The notes below the pieces were generated by a model that searched no databases, was not told the DNA's origin, and saw only the letters and a list, made by a program, of their open reading frames with translations. Shown piece by piece: positions 6,281-12,169 of a stretch of 12,169 nucleotides of DNA (its first letter is position 1; each line of letters opens with the position of its first letter). The DNA is from Geodermatophilaceae bacterium (GTDB lineage Bacteria; Actinomycetota; Actinomycetes; Mycobacteriales; Geodermatophilaceae): the NCBI GenBank assembly GCA_013696785.1, contig JACCXW010000043.1, positions 1 to 12,169 of the forward strand. The letters are read 5' to 3'. Position numbers and translations under genes: made by a program.

Positions 6281-6300
6281 CATCCGGTCATCGCCGGATG
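6281..6300. promoter_or_regulatory. Inverted repeat at the predicted transcription start
   Basis: CATCCGG (6281-6287), 6-nt loop, CCGGATG (6294-6300): perfect 7-bp arms that begin at the predicted +1. The stem can extend by a G-U and a G-C pair. It could be an operator of the FadR-type regulator or a 5' hairpin in the mRNA. The heptamer TCCGGTC occurs at 6283-6289 and again at 6301-6307. Confidence 0.4.
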
Positions 6301-6327
6301 TCCGGTCCTCCTCAGCACGGGGCCTCC

Positions 6328-6343
6328 TGGTCGGGACCGACCA
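6328..6343. promoter_or_regulatory. Inverted repeat in the permease leader, candidate FadR-type operator
   Basis: TGGTCGG-GA-CCGACCA, perfect 7-bp arms. The outer half-sites TGGTC and GACCA are those of the E. coli FadR site (TGGTC-N-GACCA), but are set 5 bp further apart here, so the match is suggestive only. It lies about 45-60 nt downstream of the predicted transcription start and 8 nt before the ribosome site, where a bound protein could block elongation. Confidence 0.45.
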
Positions 6344-6350
6344 CACGCGG

Positions 6351-6357
6351 GAAGGGA
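6351..6357 (+). promoter_or_regulatory. Ribosome binding site of the permease gene
   Basis: GAAGGGA ends 7 nt before the ATG at 6365 and fixes that start; the open frame has no better alternative. Confidence 0.7.
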
Positions 6358-6364
6358 CCACGCG

Positions 6365-7945
6365 ATGGCCACCAGCACACCGCCGCCACCGAACCGACCC
6401 GACCTCGGGAAGGCAGCCCGCTCCAATTCCGCCGCTGCCCTCGATGACGATGAGCGCCGCCTGCATGAGATGGGCTATGCCCAGGAGTTGCGGCGCACGA
6501 TGTCGGGCTTCTCGAACTTCGCCGTGTCGTTCACGATCATCTCGATCCTGTCCGGCTGCCTGACGCTGTACGGGTTCGGACTGAACACCGGCGGTCCCGC
6601 CGTCATCGTCTGGGGCTGGCCGTTCGTCGGCATCATGACGTTGTTCGTCGGGTTGGCGATGGCTGAGGTCTGCTCGAGCTTCCCCACGGCCGGCGGGCTG
6701 TACTACTGGTCTGCCAAGCTCGCGGCCCGCAACGGCCCCGCGTGGTCCTGGTTTACCGGCTGGTTCAACTTCCTCGGCCAGGTCGCCGTCACGGCGGGTA
6801 TCGACTTCGGCGCGGCGTTCTTCCTGAACGCCCTGCTGGATCTGCAGTTCGGCTTCGACGCCCGGCCCTGGCACACGATCCTGCTGTTCGGCATCATCCT
6901 GGCCGTCCACGGCGCACTCAACACGTTCGGCGTCAGCCTGGTGTCCAAGCTCAACGACATCAGCGTGTGGTGGCACGTCGTCGGAGTCCTGGTGATCGTC
7001 GGCGTCCTGGTCGTCGTTCCCGACCAGCACCAGTCGGCCGACTTCGTCTTCACCGAGTTCGTCAACAACACGGAGATCAGTTCGGCCTGGTACGTCGCAC
7101 TGATCGGGTTACTGCTCGCGCAGTACACCTTTACCGGGTACGACGCGAGCGCCCACATGACCGAGGAGACGAGGGACGCCGCCCGTTCCGGACCGCGAGG
7201 AATCGTCGGCTCGATCGTGGTATCCCTGATCGCCGGTTGGGTGCTGCTCATCGGCCTCACGTTCGCGATCCAGAGCTACGACAGCGCGACCGGCACCGCG
7301 ACCGGCGTACCGCCTGCCCAGATCTTCATCGACGCGATCGGCGAGACCGGCGCGAAGCTGTTGCTGCTCATCGTCATCGGGGCGCAGCTGTTCTGCGGTA
7401 TGTCCTCGGTAACGGCCAACTCCCGGATGATCTACGCCTTCTCCCGGGACGGCGCACTGCCCGCTTCCCGGATCTGGCACAAGGTCAACCCCCGCACCCG
7501 AACGCCCACCAACGCGATCTGGCTGGCCGCCGGTGGCGCCTTCGTCCTCGGTCTGCCCTACCTCGTCAACCTGACCGCCTACGCCGCGGTGACGTCCATC
7601 GCGGTAATCGGGCTCTACATCGCCTACGTTCTGCCGACGCTGCTCCGGCTCATGCAGGGCGACGCATTCGAGCCGGGTCCTTGGCACCTGGGCCGCTGGA
7701 GCCGGCCGGTCGGGATCATCTCGGTGGCGTGGGTCGTGTTTATCACGGTGCTCTTCATGCTGCCGCAGTTCACGTTCGATCTGACGGTGACGACCTTCAA
7801 CTACGCACCCCTCGCCGTGCTCGCTGTTCTTGGATTCGCCGGGATCTGGTGGCTGGTCTCGGCCCGGCACTGGTTCAAGGGACCGAAGGTGCAGGGCAGC
7901 GCCGAGGAGCTGGCCGCGATCGAGCACGAGCTCGAGGCCATCTGA
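6365..7945 (+). CDS. APC-superfamily amino acid/amine permease (ACT/GABA-permease type)
   Basis: A 526-residue inner-membrane transporter with about 12 helices and a 45-residue cytoplasmic N-terminus rich in Pro and charged residues. It belongs to the amino acid/choline transporter branch of the APC superfamily: GGPAVIVWGWPFVG (76-89), AEVCSSFPTAGGLYYW (100-115), a helix-1 unwound region near FAVSFTIISILSG (52-64), FTGYDASAHMTEETRDA (256-272) and the loop SRMIYAFSRDGALP (353-366). Members import GABA, choline, ethanolamine or related amines by cation or proton coupling. It is the first gene of a four-gene unit; the ligase gene starts 1 nt after its stop. The context of a gamma-glutamyl ligase and two dehydrogenases suggests an amine or amino alcohol as cargo. 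Substrate cannot be read from sequence; general family is certain. Confidence 0.92.
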   Translation: MATSTPPPPNRPDLGKAARSNSAAALDDDERRLHEMGYAQELRRTMSGFSNFAVSFTIISILSGCLTLYGFGLNTGGPAVIVWGWPFVGIMTLFVGLAMAEVCSSFPTAGGLYYWSAKLAARNGPAWSWFTGWFNFLGQVAVTAGIDFGAAFFLNALLDLQFGFDARPWHTILLFGIILAVHGALNTFGVSLVSKLNDISVWWHVVGVLVIVGVLVVVPDQHQSADFVFTEFVNNTEISSAWYVALIGLLLAQYTFTGYDASAHMTEETRDAARSGPRGIVGSIVVSLIAGWVLLIGLTFAIQSYDSATGTATGVPPAQIFIDAIGETGAKLLLLIVIGAQLFCGMSSVTANSRMIYAFSRDGALPASRIWHKVNPRTRTPTNAIWLAAGGAFVLGLPYLVNLTAYAAVTSIAVIGLYIAYVLPTLLRLMQGDAFEPGPWHLGRWSRPVGIISVAWVVFITVLFMLPQFTFDLTVTTFNYAPLAVLAVLGFAGIWWLVSARHWFKGPKVQGSAEELAAIEHELEAI

Positions 7946-7946
7946 C

Positions 7947-9296
7947 GTGCCGGAGCGGCTGACCCTGCAGGAGGTACGACGGCAGATCGCCGACGGCAGC
8001 TGCGACACCGTGCTGATCGGCTTCACCGACATGCAGGGCCGGCTGCAGGGCAAGCGGCTGGACGCGCAGTACTTCCTGGACGACGTCCTCGACCACGCCG
8101 CCGAGGGCTGCAACTACCTGCTCGCCGTCGACGTAGATATGTCCACAGTGGACGGATATGCCATGTCGTCGTGGGACAAGGGGTACGGCGACTTCGTGAT
8201 GCGGCCGGACCTCGCGACGTTGCACCTGGTGTCCTGGCATCCGGGAACGGTCGCTGTCATCTGCGACCTCGAGTGGGAGGACGGCACGCCGGTCGTCGCC
8301 TCGCCACGGCAGATCCTCCGCCGGCAGTGTGAGCGCCTCGCCGAGCGGGATTGGACGGCGTACGCCGGGACCGAGTTGGAGTTCCTGCTCTTCCGGGACA
8401 GCTACGAGCAGGCCTGGTCCAGCGGATACCGGGACATGACTCCGGCCAACCAGTACAACGTGGACTACTCGATGCTCGGCACGTCACGGGTGGAACCACT
8501 GCTGCGCCGGATCCGGTTGGCCATGCGGGACGCGGGACTGCAGGTCGAGTCGGTCAAGGGTGAGTGCAACCTCGGCCAGCACGAGATCGCCTTCAAGTAC
8601 GACGAGGTGCTGCGAACCTGCGACCAGCACGTCGTCTACAAGAACGGTGCCAAGGAGATCGCCGCGCAGGAAGGCATGAGCCTCACGTTCATGGCCAAGT
8701 ACGACGAGCGCGAGGGGAACTCCTGCCACATCCACCTGTCCCTGCGCGGCCGCGACGGGGAGCCGGTGTTCGCAGCCGGGGACGGCTTCGCGCCGATCTT
8801 CGAGCACTTCCTCGCCGGGCAGCTTGCGGGGCTACGTGAGCTGAGCCTCTTCTTCGCGCCCACCATCAACGCGTACAAGCGGTTTGCGGAAGGCTCGTTC
8901 GCCCCGACCGCGGTGGCGTGGGGTCGGGACAACCGGACCTGTGCGATCCGAGTCGTGGGACACGGAGTCAGCCTCAGGCTGGAGAATCGGGTCCCGGGCG
9001 GCGATGTCAACCCTTATCTCGCCTGCGCCGCCATGATCGCGGCCGGCCTGCACGGCATCGCCGAGGAACTGCCGTTGGAGGAACCGTTCACGGGGAACGC
9101 CTACCGATCGGACAAAGTCCGCGTCCCGACGTCACTGCGGGAGGCTGCCGGGCTGTTCGCCGAGAGCGCGCTGGCCAGAGCGGCTTTCGGCGACGAGGTG
9201 GTCGAGCACTACCTGAACATGGCGCGGGTCGAGGTAGGCGCGTTCGACGCAGCCGTCACCGACTGGGAGCGTTATCGGGGCTTCGAGCGGCTGTGA
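7947..9296 (+). CDS. Glutamine synthetase-like gamma-glutamyl amine ligase (PuuA/GlnA4 type)
   Basis: A 449-residue member of the glutamine synthetase superfamily, expected to join glutamate to an amine at the expense of ATP. The N-terminal beta-grasp has GFTDMQGRLQGKR (25-37). Catalytic marks: Asp69 in VDGYAMSSW (match of D50), metal ligands Glu143 and Glu145 (AGTELEF), Glu206 and Glu213 (GECNLGQHE), His261 (SCHIHLSL), NAYKRF (308-313), WGRDNRTCAIR (325-335), Glu346 and Arg348 (RLENRVPGG) and NPYLA (355-359). The Glu that deprotonates ammonium in true glutamine synthetases (E327 in PGYEAP) is replaced by Phe318 in EGSFAP, which argues for a larger amine instead of ammonia. The NLYDLP adenylylation motif is absent. 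Start GTG at 7947, 1 nt after the permease stop; a 4-nt overlap (GTGA) joins it to the aldehyde dehydrogenase. It resembles mycobacterial Rv2860c and Streptomyces GlnA4 in context; the exact amine is inference. Confidence 0.9.
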   Translation: MPERLTLQEVRRQIADGSCDTVLIGFTDMQGRLQGKRLDAQYFLDDVLDHAAEGCNYLLAVDVDMSTVDGYAMSSWDKGYGDFVMRPDLATLHLVSWHPGTVAVICDLEWEDGTPVVASPRQILRRQCERLAERDWTAYAGTELEFLLFRDSYEQAWSSGYRDMTPANQYNVDYSMLGTSRVEPLLRRIRLAMRDAGLQVESVKGECNLGQHEIAFKYDEVLRTCDQHVVYKNGAKEIAAQEGMSLTFMAKYDEREGNSCHIHLSLRGRDGEPVFAAGDGFAPIFEHFLAGQLAGLRELSLFFAPTINAYKRFAEGSFAPTAVAWGRDNRTCAIRVVGHGVSLRLENRVPGGDVNPYLACAAMIAAGLHGIAEELPLEEPFTGNAYRSDKVRVPTSLREAAGLFAESALARAAFGDEVVEHYLNMARVEVGAFDAAVTDWERYRGFERL

Positions 9297-10657
9297 CAAC
9301 TCTGGAGATCCTCAACCCCGCGACCGAGCAGGTCGTGTCCAGTGTGGACCAGACGGGAGTCGAGGGAACCGACGAGGCGATCTGCCGGGCGCTAGCCGCC
9401 GGCGAGAAGTGGCGGGCGGTCGCACCCGCCGACCGGGGCCGGCTCCTCCGCGCCTTCGCCGAGGCCGTCGACGGCGCCGTGGAGGAGCTGGCCCAGCTGG
9501 AGGTGGCCAATTCCGGGCACACGATCACGAACGCCCGCTGGGAAGCCGGCAACGTCCGCGATGTCCTGCACTACTACGCGGCCGGACCGGAGCGGATGTT
9601 CGGGCGGCAGATCCCGGTGGCCGACGGCATCGACATCACCTTCCGAGAGCCGCTCGGCGTGGTCGGCGTCGTCGTACCGTGGAATTTCCCGATGCCGATC
9701 GCCGGCTGGGGGTTCGCTCCGGCGCTGGCTGCCGGGAACACCGTCATACTCAAGCCCGCGGAGCTGACGCCGCTGACGGCGTTGCGGCTGGCTGAACTCG
9801 CACTCCAGGCTGGGCTACCGGAAGGCGTGTTCCAGGTGGTCCCCGGCAAGGGCTCATTGGTCGGGCAACGCCTGGTCGACCATCCAGACGTCGACAAGCT
9901 GGTGTTCACCGGATCGACCGCGGTCGGTCGAGCCGTGATGGCCGGCTGCGCGGCCCGGGTCAAGCCGGTGACGCTGGAGCTGGGTGGCAAGAGTGCCAAC
10001 GTGGTGTTCGCCGACGCGGATCTGGAGCAGGCCGCCGCGACCGCGCCGTACGGCGTCTTCGACAACGCCGGACAGGACTGCTGCGCGAGGTCACGGATCC
10101 TGGTGCAGCGTTCGGCGTACGAACGATTCATGGGGCTGTTGGAACCGGCGGTGATGGGTGTCGTTGTGGGCGACCCGGCGGAGGAGAAGACGGAGATGGG
10201 GCCGCTGATCTCCGCCGGGCAACGCGACGCCGTTGCGTCGTACGTCCCCGATGATGCACCCGTCGCCTTCCGGGGAGGCATGCCGGACGGACCCGGCTAC
10301 TGGTATCCGCCGACCGTGCTCGCCCCAGTGTCCGCACAGGACAGAGCAGTGCAGGAGGAGATCTTTGGGCCGGTCGTCGTAGTGCTGCCCTTCGACGACG
10401 AGGACGACGCGGTCAGGATCGCGAATGACAGCGACTACGGGCTGTCCGGCTCGATCTGGACGAGCGATCTCGGCCGCGCCCTGCGGGTCTCACGTGGGAT
10501 CCGGGCCGGCAATCTCTCGGTGAACTCGCATTCCTCGGTGCGCCACCAAACGCCATTCGGCGGTTACAAACAGTCTGGATTGGGTCGAGAGTTGGGTCCA
10601 GACGCGCTGCATCCTTTCACCGAGGTCAAGAACGTCTTCATCAGCACGGGGGGATAG
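9293..10657 (+). CDS. NAD(P)-dependent aldehyde dehydrogenase, AldC-like
   Basis: A 454-residue aldehyde dehydrogenase of the classical superfamily, acting in the cytoplasm on an aldehyde to give a carboxylate and NAD(P)H. Motifs: PWNFPMPIAGWGFAPALAAG (129-148) with Asn131, LKPAELTP (153-160), the cofactor loop FTGSTAVGRAV (205-215), general base Glu229 in LELGGKSANVVF, nucleophile Cys263 in NAGQDCCARSR, EEIFGPVVVVLPF (355-367) and PFGGYKQSGLGRE (421-433). Its length and neighbours match, from memory, Mycobacterium AldC (Rv2858c). Here it would oxidise the aldehyde made from the gamma-glutamylated substrate. Start GTG at 9293 overlaps the ligase stop by 4 nt, so translation is probably coupled; its stop shares one base with the next start. 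All catalytic residues are present. Confidence 0.94.
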   Translation: MTTLEILNPATEQVVSSVDQTGVEGTDEAICRALAAGEKWRAVAPADRGRLLRAFAEAVDGAVEELAQLEVANSGHTITNARWEAGNVRDVLHYYAAGPERMFGRQIPVADGIDITFREPLGVVGVVVPWNFPMPIAGWGFAPALAAGNTVILKPAELTPLTALRLAELALQAGLPEGVFQVVPGKGSLVGQRLVDHPDVDKLVFTGSTAVGRAVMAGCAARVKPVTLELGGKSANVVFADADLEQAAATAPYGVFDNAGQDCCARSRILVQRSAYERFMGLLEPAVMGVVVGDPAEEKTEMGPLISAGQRDAVASYVPDDAPVAFRGGMPDGPGYWYPPTVLAPVSAQDRAVQEEIFGPVVVVLPFDDEDDAVRIANDSDYGLSGSIWTSDLGRALRVSRGIRAGNLSVNSHSSVRHQTPFGGYKQSGLGRELGPDALHPFTEVKNVFISTGG

Positions 10658-11433
10658 TGAGCGAGCGTAGCGAGCGGTTGGCGGGACGGGTGGCCGTGAT
10701 CACCGGCGGGGGCAGCGGTATCGGCCGCGCTTCGGCGCACCGGCTGGCTGCCGAGGGAGCCCGAGTGGTGGTCGGGGATGTCGACGTCGATGCCGGGACA
10801 GCGGTCGCTGCGCAGATCGGCGGCGACTTCGTTCCGGTCGACGTCACCGATCCGGCGGCCGTGCTGGCGCTCTTCGAGTTCGCCGAGCGGACGCACGGCG
10901 GCGTGGACATCGCGTTCAACAACGCCGGCATCTCCCCGCCGCAGGACGACTCCATCCTCGACACCGACCTGGCGACCTGGCGGCGGGTGCAGGAGGTCAA
11001 CCTGACGTCGGTGTTCCTGTGCTGCCAGGCCGCGATCCCGCACATGCAACGGCGTGGCGGCGGCTCGATCATCAACACCGCTTCCTTCGTCGCCGTGATG
11101 GGAGCCGCGACGTCGCAGATCTCCTACACCGCCTCGAAAGGCGGCGTTCTCGCACTGTCCCGCGAACTCGGCGTGCAGTTCGCTCGGGAGCGCATCCGGG
11201 TCAACGCGTTGTGCCCCGGGCCGGTGAACACCCCGCTGCTGCGCGAGTTGTTCGCCGCCGATCCAGAACGGGCCGCGCGCCGGCTCGTGCACGTCCCGAT
11301 GGGGCGGTTCGCCGAACCGGAGGAGATCGCCGCGGCAGTGGCCTTCCTGGCCAGCGACGACTCGTCGTTCGTCACCGCGTCGACATTCCTGGTGGACGGC
11401 GGGATCTCCGGCGCCTACGTCACGCCGGTATAG
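10657..11433 (+). CDS. Short-chain dehydrogenase, Rv2857c-like
   Basis: A 258-residue classical SDR. The cofactor loop TGGGSGIG is at residues 16-23, Asp41 ends strand 2 (GDVDVD), which favours NAD(H), NNAG at 88-91, Asn115, and the catalytic Ser143, Tyr157 and Lys161 (SYTASKGG). The blocks TASFVAVMGAATSQISYTAS, RVNALCPGPVNTPLL, RRLVHVPMGRFAEP and the end VDGGISGAYVTP agree closely with Mycobacterium Rv2857c as I remember it, a gene also beside aldC. In this operon it could oxidise a primary alcohol on the gamma-glutamylated substrate to the aldehyde handled by the gene before it. Start GTG at 10657 shares its G with the upstream TAG; a run of six G (10648-10653) may act as ribosome site. The first codons encode SERSER from a repeated octamer. 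Last gene of the unit. Confidence 0.93.
   Translation: MSERSERLAGRVAVITGGGSGIGRASAHRLAAEGARVVVGDVDVDAGTAVAAQIGGDFVPVDVTDPAAVLALFEFAERTHGGVDIAFNNAGISPPQDDSILDTDLATWRRVQEVNLTSVFLCCQAAIPHMQRRGGGSIINTASFVAVMGAATSQISYTASKGGVLALSRELGVQFARERIRVNALCPGPVNTPLLRELFAADPERAARRLVHVPMGRFAEPEEIAAAVAFLASDDSSFVTASTFLVDGGISGAYVTPV
10660..10676 (+). repeat. Tandem octamer AGCGAGCG at the dehydrogenase N-terminus
   Basis: AGCGAGCG-T-AGCGAGCG, two exact 8-bp copies separated by one base, directly after the GTG start, encoding SERSER. I recall MSERSER-type N-termini on unrelated actinobacterial proteins, so this may be a dispersed short repeat that supplies start regions rather than part of the enzyme fold, which begins at RVAVITGG. 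Confidence 0.5.
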
Positions 11434-11467
11434 GCCTGCCTGTAGGGCAACGAGATCCTCGACCTAG

Positions 11468-11487
11468 TCGGCGGATCAACCCGCCGA
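11468..11487. terminator. Hairpin between the convergent SDR and PaaX genes
   Basis: TCGGCGG (11468-11474), 6-nt loop, CCGCCGA (11481-11487): perfect 7-bp arms across the stop codon of the PaaX gene and 35 bp after the SDR stop. There is no T-run on either side, as is usual for actinobacterial terminators, so a bidirectional terminator is plausible but not proven. Confidence 0.4.
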
Positions 11488-12169
11488 GACGAGCGCCTGC
11501 CAGTGCGACTGCGCCGCGTTCGACCACAGCTGGTGCTGGCGACGGAACAGGACTCCGGCTTGTACGCCGGACCAATCCGCGGGCAGCAGCGTCGACGGCA
11601 GCGCTGGATCGAGCAGTGGGAAACGCCGCCATTCATGCACGAGCTGTATCTGCGCCCGTAGCGCGGCCTCGGGGGACTTCGGCGTGAGGCCGTCGAACGT
11701 GGCCCTGAACTCGTCGTATCGGCGTTCCAGATCGGTGAGATCCCAGGCTTGCTGGGCCATCCGGATCGGGTCGCCGATTTCACCGTCTCGCGCGACGAAG
11801 GAACTGGCGGTCTCCTCGACACCGGCTTCGGCGAGGATCTGCCGTACCTCGTCCTGCCGGTCCGGATACGGGCTGACCCACAGTCCGGGCGACGGGCTGC
11901 CGAGCCCGACCCAGCCGAGCCGGCTGCGCAGCAGGTGCCGCCGACCCCGGTCGGTCTCCGGCACGCTGACGAGTACGAGCAGCCAGCGCCCGTCCCAATC
12001 CGGGGCGACGCCCTGGAAACCGTAGATCCGCGCGGCACCCTCACCGAGCAACCGGCGTCCCGCCGCGGTGAGCCGCCACGCTGCACGCCGGCCGTGTCGG
12101 ACCGAGTCGATCCACCCGGCGGCGGCGGTACGCGCGAGCGCCTGCCGGGCCGATTTCTCCTCGACGTCG
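11476..12169 (-). CDS. PaaX family transcriptional regulator, 5' end outside window
   Basis: The frame is open from the right edge to the stop at 11476-11478, giving 230 visible residues. It shows the end of the PaaX winged helix (SARQALARTAAAGWIDS, then the wing HGRRAAWRLTAAG), the LLGEGAARIYGF linker, the central domain (WDGRWLLVLVSVPE, LGWVGLGSPSPGLWVSPYPD) and the C-terminal helical domain with WRRFPLLDPALPSTLLPADW near visible residues 180-199. Family proteins are about 260-310 residues, so roughly the first 30-50 residues are missing to the right. E. coli PaaX represses phenylacetate degradation genes and is released by phenylacetyl-CoA; actinobacterial PaaX-like proteins regulate various catabolic operons. 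It is convergent with the amine operon, so its targets are more likely to the right of the window. Apparent internal TTG and ATG starts are not used, because the upstream frame encodes the conserved wing. Confidence 0.9.
   Translation of the reverse strand, partial: DVEEKSARQALARTAAAGWIDSVRHGRRAAWRLTAAGRRLLGEGAARIYGFQGVAPDWDGRWLLVLVSVPETDRGRRHLLRSRLGWVGLGSPSPGLWVSPYPDRQDEVRQILAEAGVEETASSFVARDGEIGDPIRMAQQAWDLTDLERRYDEFRATFDGLTPKSPEAALRAQIQLVHEWRRFPLLDPALPSTLLPADWSGVQAGVLFRRQHQLWSNAAQSHWQALVSAG

Noticed and set aside
6742..7962. Plus-strand open frame of 406 codons inside the permease gene
   Set aside because: Out-of-frame shadow of the permease; composition is Arg/Asp/His-rich with no membrane segments or motifs.
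7109..8113. Antisense open frame of 334 codons over the permease end and ligase start
   Set aside because: Shadow frame of two strongly conserved genes, no ribosome site or recognisable domain.

Overview
The window is GC-rich DNA with dense, short-spaced genes and many GTG starts. It looks like chromosome of a high-GC actinobacterium. The strongest support is gene content: two genes near the right end match, from memory, the Mycobacterium Rv2857c (SDR) and Rv2858c (AldC) pair. An actinobacteria-type DUF6779-like membrane protein, a DUF1684 protein and several apparently leaderless promoters agree with this. I see no insertion sequence, tRNA, rRNA, CRISPR array or phage gene.

Left part (1-3030): the 3' end of a glycine-betaine/choline-type ABC substrate-binding protein that stops well before the family's usual C-terminus; a convergent DUF1684 gene; a divergent short-chain dehydrogenase with a promoter-like -10 box 8 nt before its ATG; and a small two-helix membrane protein with a coiled coil.

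Middle (3049-6175): a complete but isolated nuoD (complex I 49-kDa-type subunit) with no other nuo gene beside it and with two substitutions at quinone-site positions; a YceI-family protein; and a divergently transcribed MarR regulator. The 96-bp gap between yceI and marR holds two similar inverted repeats 33 bp apart that bracket a good yceI promoter, so the MarR protein probably represses yceI and itself. A GntR/FadR-type regulator follows, overlapping the end of marR by 8 nt.

Right part (6247-11433): the centre of interest. One strong promoter (TTGACT-N17-TACGGT) precedes an 83-nt leader with two inverted repeats, then four tightly joined genes (1-nt gap, 4-nt overlap, 1-nt overlap): an APC-superfamily permease, a glutamine-synthetase-like ligase, an NAD(P)-aldehyde dehydrogenase and a short-chain dehydrogenase. 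This is the logic of gamma-glutamylation pathways for amines: import, cap the amine with glutamate, oxidise. Because an alcohol-type dehydrogenase takes the place of the PuuB-type amine oxidase, an amino alcohol such as ethanolamine is the most economical substrate guess. No gamma-glutamyl hydrolase is present, so the last step must be encoded elsewhere or done differently. The FadR-type regulator just upstream is the likely controller.

Right edge (11476-12169): a convergent PaaX-family regulator whose 5' end lies outside the window, separated from the operon by a short hairpin.

There is no gene-free stretch over 300 bases; the longest gap is the 189-bp leader region at 6176-6364.
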